From NCBI RefSeq assembly GCF_040958095.1, contig NC_091185.1, forward strand, positions 17,300,871 to 17,364,870: a stretch of DNA of 64,000 bases. Reading direction: 5' to 3'. This DNA is from Procambarus clarkii (taxonomy: Eukaryota > Arthropoda > Malacostraca > Decapoda > Cambaridae). Positions 60,489 to 64,000 of this stretch are shown here, in pieces. Every line of letters starts with the position of its first letter. Positions within the stretch are counted from its first letter, which is position 1. The translations under genes were made by a program, and so were the position numbers. Under the pieces are notes generated by a model. The model did no database searches and was not told where the DNA came from. It saw only the letters and a program-made list of their open reading frames with translations.

Positions 60489-61271
60489 GTTTTAGGCTTC
60501 ACGAGCTTCACCGGTGAGCCTACTCTGAACCAGCTCCGCCCACTCCGCCCTCGGCCACTTCTTCAAGGTAGCGATCTTCTCGAAGTGGTCGAAGAAACCT
60601 TCAGCTTCGTTTGGTAAAAAGACCGGCAAATCTCGCTCCCTCACTCGGCAGTCTTCCTGCTGCAGTGGAGCAGGTGCAGCTAGCCGTAGCTCAGCTCGCT
60701 TCAGCTCCACCTCCTTGTTAGCTTCTATCTCCTGCTGTCTCAGCCTAGCTCCTCGCTCGCGCTCCTCTCATCTCAGCTGTGCTTCTCCCTCTTCTCTGCA
60801 CAGCTGTGCCTCTCGCTCTTCTCTGCGCAGCTGCGCCTCTGCTTCTCGCTCTTCTTTGCGCTGCTGTGCTTCTGCTTCTCGCTCTTCTTTGCGCTGCTGT
60901 GCTTCTGCTTCTCGCTCTTCCCTTCTCAGCTGTGCCCCTCGTTCCTGTTCTTCCCGCTTCAGTTGTGCTTCCGGCTGCAGCTTCATTATCTCCAGCTTAA
61001 CGCTGCGCCTGCTGCCGCTGGATCCCCTGCTGCTTCCACCGATGCTCAGGTGTTCTCCCACACTGGCAGGTGTTTGTGGCCGTTCCTCCACCAAAGTTTC
61101 ATCTCGTGCCCTGAGCTGTGCCATGATCTCCAGTCTTCTCTCTCCCACTTTGGAACATCGCACCTTTATCCCAAAATGGTCTGCTATTGACTATAACTGT
61201 GCCTTGGTGCACTCCTCCAGCACCTGCTCATCTCTAGTGTCAATGAACCTTGTTACTTTATCATCATCCAT
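60489..61271 (-). pseudogene. Gag N-terminal part with three in-frame stops
   Basis: The likely start codon is at 61271-61269 (MDDDKVTRF). The frame continues through a KVGERRLEIMAQLRARDE block, then a charged coiled-coil repeat (EEREAEAQQRK, three or four units, 60800-60960) and FLPNEAEGFFDHFEKIA before the main frame. Stops interrupt it at about 61195 (TAG), 60769 (TGA) and 60492 (TAA); each looks like a single base change. All in one frame with 58740-60488. Confidence 0.75.
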
Positions 61272-61351
61272 CTTGTGCTATGAGTGATAACCTGCACCTG
61301 ATACCTAATACCACTGCAAAGTACCACAACTGCAACCTTTATCTTGATCGT

Positions 61352-61371
61352 GATCCTGGCAAGGTCGCCAA
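61352..61371 (-). promoter_or_regulatory. Primer-binding site region
   Basis: Immediately inside the 5' LTR end the minus strand reads TTGGCGACCTTGCCAGGATC. Starting TGG, it fits a tRNA CCA end. The tRNA used cannot be decided by eye; tRNA-Arg types share the first eight bases. Confidence 0.6.
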
Positions 61372-62777
61372 TGTCGGGGTTCACCACCATAAGAGGGGGC
61401 GAGTAACAGTATACTCAAGGTCACTCACTGTAGCCCTGCGGGTCTTCACTCTATCCTCGCGGTGCCACTGTACGCCAGGAGAGTATCCCAGTCAATTCCA
61501 ACCGGCCTCTGATCGAGAAAGAGTGGGAACACAACTTGTTCTCTTAACTATTGTGTGCCCACCCCGACACAGGGCTCTACTACTAACCACAAGGTCGCCA
61601 ACTGGTATTTCCCGTGTCCAGTAACACATCAGTGGTTTTGTTGAATTGTGGTAGCAGTGGCAAGAACACACTCAATAGATCTGATATCAGGCAGATATTT
61701 ATTTCTATCACTCTATTTCCTTTCATATATTATATAGCCACAAGAAATATGGAGGGGATGATATAAACACCAAGGTATTTTGTATTTTACTTAAAAATAT
61801 TCAAAGTATTATATCCGTATCCATCAACAATCAAGTACACTGCAGAAATTCACTCCCTCTTCATATATATATATCGAGGCGCACCTAGAGGGTAACACTC
61901 CCCCTTCTTGTCAATGTCATAATCAGCTGAGCCGCGCCCTTCTCGCCATGTGAATGTTTATTGCTTGTTTTCCTAGGGTCACACGCTCTGTTTCTTTAAG
62001 TTAGCATGAATCACTATATTTGTCAACAACACAATATTTCTATATGGCAAATAGAACGCAATGAATCACCACACTGATCTCAAGTTCAATAACTCATTCC
62101 TACAGCACTTAACGTGATATTTCACTGTACTAGAGTAATGCACTGTACTTAATAATAATTACAATGAATACACTTAACCACGGTACTGTTCTTAGATTCA
62201 GTAATTCCTCTCGTAGGCGATAACACAATTAATCACTGCACACATGAATGATTATTCAATACACAAGCATAGACTTGTATATATAGATAAATCATAGATA
62301 TCAATAATGGTAATAACATAGTTACTGGGCACTTAGCCTAACCCCAAATACTGGTATATTTATATATATATATATACTCTCTCACTAACTGATCATATTA
62401 AAGTCTCATGAAAGACATTATCAACACAGTAAATTCATCAATTACTCCGGGTGCCTGCACACACCAATAATAATATATACCGTGGGTACTCTCTATGTAG
62501 TCCCACTCTGCACACTGGTGCCTTACTGTGACATGGGTGAGCCTTGCTCACGACATACAAAATACTCTGGCTAAATAATATAGCTGACTAAAGGGGAATT
62601 GGGAGGGAAACTAGAATCACCTACTTCCACCTATCCCCCGGTGAGAGTTGAGTTGTAGCTCCTGGACCAGGCTCCTGCCTCGTGTAGCACGCCCGCACAC
62701 ACACCCTGTCGGGTCCTCCAGGAACTCAATCAACGTCCCACAATAAACGCGTCGTCTCCGTGTTCTGTCCTCCGTGG
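61372..62777 (-). repeat. 5' LTR, truncated
   Basis: Matches 3' LTR bases 56243-57656 closely, then stops at TCCGTGG. The missing outer part would contain the duplicated U3 block. A 93-base foreign piece follows. Confidence 0.85.
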
Positions 62778-63880
<1,103 letters not shown>

Positions 63881-63884
63881 CAAT

Positions 63885-64000
63885 CACAAGTCAAGCTATA
63901 TCTTGCTCTAGTTAGGCCCAATTTAGATTATGCAGTTCAGTTTTGGTCGCCATATTATAGAATGGATATATATTCACTTGAACGTGTCCAGCGTAGGATG
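63885..64000 (+). pseudogene. LINE family 1-like RT thumb fragment
   Basis: The plus strand reads [20 protein letters not shown], then [12 protein letters not shown], the RT thumb block of CR1-like LINEs. It continues past the window. Confidence 0.65.

Larger units (their letters stand above)
56243..62777 (-). mobile_element. Gypsy-type LTR retrotransposon, gag-protease only, 5' LTR truncated
   Basis: Minus-strand order: partial 5' LTR (62777-61372), primer-binding site region, gag and protease with a scrambled pol tail (61271-58740), polypurine tract, 3' LTR (58706-56243). The two LTRs differ by about a dozen changes in the first 350 bases from the common end, so the insertion is not very recent. 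RT and most of RNase H and integrase are gone, so it is non-autonomous. The internal region is 2,665 bases. Confidence 0.85.

Noticed and set aside
59753..60617. Long plus-strand frames opposite gag
   Set aside because: Shadows of the gag-protease frame; no recognised domain.

Overview
This window looks like gene-poor, repeat-saturated nuclear DNA of a decapod crustacean, most likely a crayfish or a relative. That assignment rests on very long (GT/AC)n and (TA)n tracts, several LINE families with 3' ends of the decapod type, tRNA-derived SINEs, Helitron, piggyBac and LTR elements, and TTAGG-type repeats. There are no bacterial features. The few host exons have spliceosomal boundaries.

Host genes. 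The main gene is on the minus strand. Two exons of a fibrinogen-related-domain (FReD) protein lie at 52553-52662 and 27849-28072. Their splice phases match and they read continuously through the Ca-binding DRDND motif into NCA...GWWF...C...QLKIRP and a stop codon. The 24,480-bp intron between them holds much of the window. Nested in that intron, on the opposite strand, three plus-strand exons (37625-37784, 38481-38587, 41715-41777) join in phase into a DUF4806-like C-terminus, broken by one in-frame TGA. A GC-rich patch at 2797-3177 has two NRF-1-type palindromes, an ATG and a splice donor, and could be the promoter and first exon of another plus-strand gene.

Layout. 1-2650: minus-strand LINE with an SGNH esterase ORF1. 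3300-20190: copies of a second LINE family joined through (AC)n tracts, with a SINE that shares the LINE tail and a third LINE family at 17292-19700. 21733-26345: Penelope-like fragment and an I-group LINE with RNase H. 26932-28072: a 39-bp minisatellite, then the last FReD exon. 28130-41650: (TA)n tracts, palindromic MITEs with telomere-like cores, SINEs, a LINE mosaic and the DUF4806-like exons. 42183-43290: a 1.1-kb CT tract. 44403-51188: two Helitrons head to head, one carrying a piggyBac-type insertion. 52553-52662: FReD exon. 54435-56240: SINE and MITE fragments between (TA)n tracts. 56243-62777: a minus-strand Gypsy-type element with gag and protease but no complete pol. 63091 to the end: a second related LTR and a LINE fragment.

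Two microsatellite types organise the region. LINE family 2 and SINE-A begin and end in (AC)n. The palindromic MITE, the two LTR families, SINE-B, SINE-C and LINE family 5 abut (TA)n. Almost every retroelement frame is broken, so the region is mostly decayed mobile DNA around sparse host exons. All family assignments come from reading motifs by eye; no database search was run.
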